Positions 62,802 through 64,000 of a stretch of 64,000 bases of DNA are shown one piece after another. The stretch is from Mesorhizobium sp. WSM3859 (lineage in GTDB: Bacteria > Pseudomonadota > Alphaproteobacteria > Rhizobiales > Rhizobiaceae), in contig NZ_NSGG01000008.1 of the NCBI RefSeq assembly GCF_002295065.1, positions 62,001 to 126,000 on the forward strand, in the 5' to 3' direction. The notes beneath the pieces are model-generated. The model did no database searches, had not been told where the DNA came from, and saw nothing but the letters and a program-made list of their open reading frames with translations. The position numbers and the translations under genes were made by a program. Positions within the stretch are counted from its first letter, which is position 1, and each line of letters begins with the position of its first letter.

Positions 62802-64000
62802 TTAAATATCCTCCAGAATTTTTTCGACTACTTCTTCCATTCCGCTAGGTCTAAATCCAGCGTCACTCATTCGAGCTACAATGGAATCCCTGAAAGCTTC
62901 ATAAGGAAGCCCCCGCAAGAACTTACCTGCAAAATGCTTTAAGATGTCTCGCCCCGGAATTCCGTACGCCAAGCCCCACTGCCGAGTGCAGCGGTCAGTT
63001 CGTTCTCCCAACCGTCTTTGAGATTTTTCAGCCTGTCCTGAGACAATTCAGCTGCTACTTTCTCACCTAATCGAAGGTGGAGCCGATCAATTGCAGCGCT
63101 TAATTCTGTTATGTTGTCACTAGCATTGCGGTTTGTCCGTAAATCGAGACTTCGCCGCAAAATCTCGTTGACGTGGGAAATGAGCTTGTGACTCAGCAGT
63201 GGCCCTAGGGTCTCACCGGCGGACGACCGCAAAGCGTTCTCGATCTCGCCATCAGTCATTGGGTCGGCAAAGTGGGGGTTGTCCCTCAGAACTTTACCTA
63301 TAAAACTTGGCTCTAAAAGATAGTTCTCGATATGATAGGCATCCCAAGTGAAGATACGAGCGGTAGAGACGTTCCTACTTATTGCGTCATCTGCATCCCT
63401 ATCGACAATGGCATATACTTTGGCGGGTAAGTTTATTTTTGGTATTGCTTTTTCGAGCGCGTGATATAGCTGCTTCACACTATGCTTGTCATCGCCAGAT
63501 ATAGTATTTGTTTGACCAGCAAACTCAGGAAACAGTCGCTTGGTAACCATCGAATCAAAATTGGCACTTTCGCTACTCTCAAATAGCACTAGTTTGCTGC
63601 CCGGTCTGTAGCCGGCAATATCTCCGACCATCTCGATTACCGCTCGATCCACCTCACTTGTTGAAGAAATCGCAACTGCTTGGTTGTCTCTATTTGGAGA
63701 AAGCGACGCTGGGGTCATGTGGAAAAGAGAAAAGCCCCCTGCTTTAAATGCGTCTCGTAGAAAGGCATCCGAATGGGTAACCATCCAAATCTGATTGTGA
63801 AGACTTGACCCTAAGTGCATTCGGTAGAAGTTTGGTAGCCCGACGATTATTCGAGGATTTAGATGTAATTCTGGCTCGTCGAGGAGTATTATTGAATTAT
63901 AAGGGGCAGTATTTCTTAGTCGAAGGTATCCGTAGGCCAGTTCCTTTTCGCCTGAACTCAAGTCATCGATATCGTGCTCACCGCCGGTATCAAGCTCGAT
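62802..64000 (-). pseudogene. AAA ATPase with DUF4435-like domain, frameshifted and cut by window end
   Basis: Continuous coding from 64000 down to TAA at 62939 (no start in view): ABC-type signature LSSGEKELA, Walker B IILLDEPELHLNP, H-loop MVTHSDAF, then TOPRIM/DUF4435-like VYAIVDRDADDAISRN and WDAYHIENYLL. The true C-terminus, IPGRDILKHFAGKFLRGLPY ... VVEKILEDI, is in the -1 frame and ends at 62802; the switch falls near 62955-62971 (a single missing base after the Trp codon restores it). AT-rich codons, unlike the rest of the window. Possible defence-type ATPase/nuclease; Walker A lies outside the window. Confidence 0.7.

Overview
The window reads as core chromosome of a Rhizobiales alphaproteobacterium, most likely Mesorhizobium or a close relative. 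This is inferred from the high GC content, the gene content (recA, alaS, icd, trmJ, murI, rpsD, ttcA, grxD, bolA, pur genes), alphaproteobacterial families (DUF1476/ATP synthase zeta, DUF1127, DUF1176, DUF3008) and many short two-hairpin intergenic repeats like the RIME elements of rhizobia. No species name can be proved from the sequence alone. No tRNA, rRNA, CRISPR array, transposase or prophage gene was seen.

Layout. 1-4.9 kb: end of sufA, small domain proteins (DUF2199, GFA, TfoX-N), the pseudouridine degradation pair psuG/psuK and a glycosyltransferase-like gene. 4.9-9.5 kb: recA with two LexA-type boxes, then alaS. 9.5-19.7 kb: coq7, a GST, icd, trmJ, a membrane protein, murI, a short RNB nuclease, rpsD with a hairpin leader, ttcA and an inositol-monophosphatase-like gene. 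19.7-30.5 kb, mostly minus strand: a drug efflux MFS gene, grxD, bolA, purL, a MocR-type regulator divergent from a DUF1127 gene, then purQ, kptA, purS and purC. 30.8-37.7 kb: ATP synthase zeta, an aldolase, a hydrolase, a VOC dioxygenase-like protein, purB, DUF2171, a P1 peptidase and a periplasmic binding protein.

37.9-43.4 kb, plus strand: a flavin reductase followed by a molybdenum-hydroxylase maturation module (CoxD-like MoxR ATPase, CoxE-like VWA protein, an XdhC split in two, and a fused molybdopterin-binding/nucleotidyltransferase protein) without the hydroxylase subunits. 43.4-49.5 kb: exported hydrolase, DUF1176, DUF1993, an orphan strong terminator suggesting a small RNA, a J-domain-like protein, an aldo/keto reductase and a cysteine-desulfurase-like enzyme without the catalytic Cys. 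49.5-54.6 kb, minus strand: a tightly coupled five-gene operon (DMFase-like, class-III aminotransferase, DUF523, GNAT, HDAC-like deacetylase), the best candidate here for an uncharacterised pathway. 54.8-62.7 kb: ParB-N-only protein, 2OG-Fe oxygenase, GFA protein, acetyltransferase, uppP, phosphodiester glycosidase, GH25 lipoprotein, DUF2314 and VOC protein. From about 62.75 kb to the end the base composition drops sharply, and a frameshifted AAA ATPase with a DUF4435-like domain begins what looks like acquired DNA.

The window is rich in repeats: seven two-hairpin RIME-like copies, four larger elements with inverted ends built on a CCTTCTCCCC hairpin, and one 143-bp imperfect palindrome centred on a perfect 14-bp core. 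Several sit exactly at gene ends, once supplying the stop codon (alaS).
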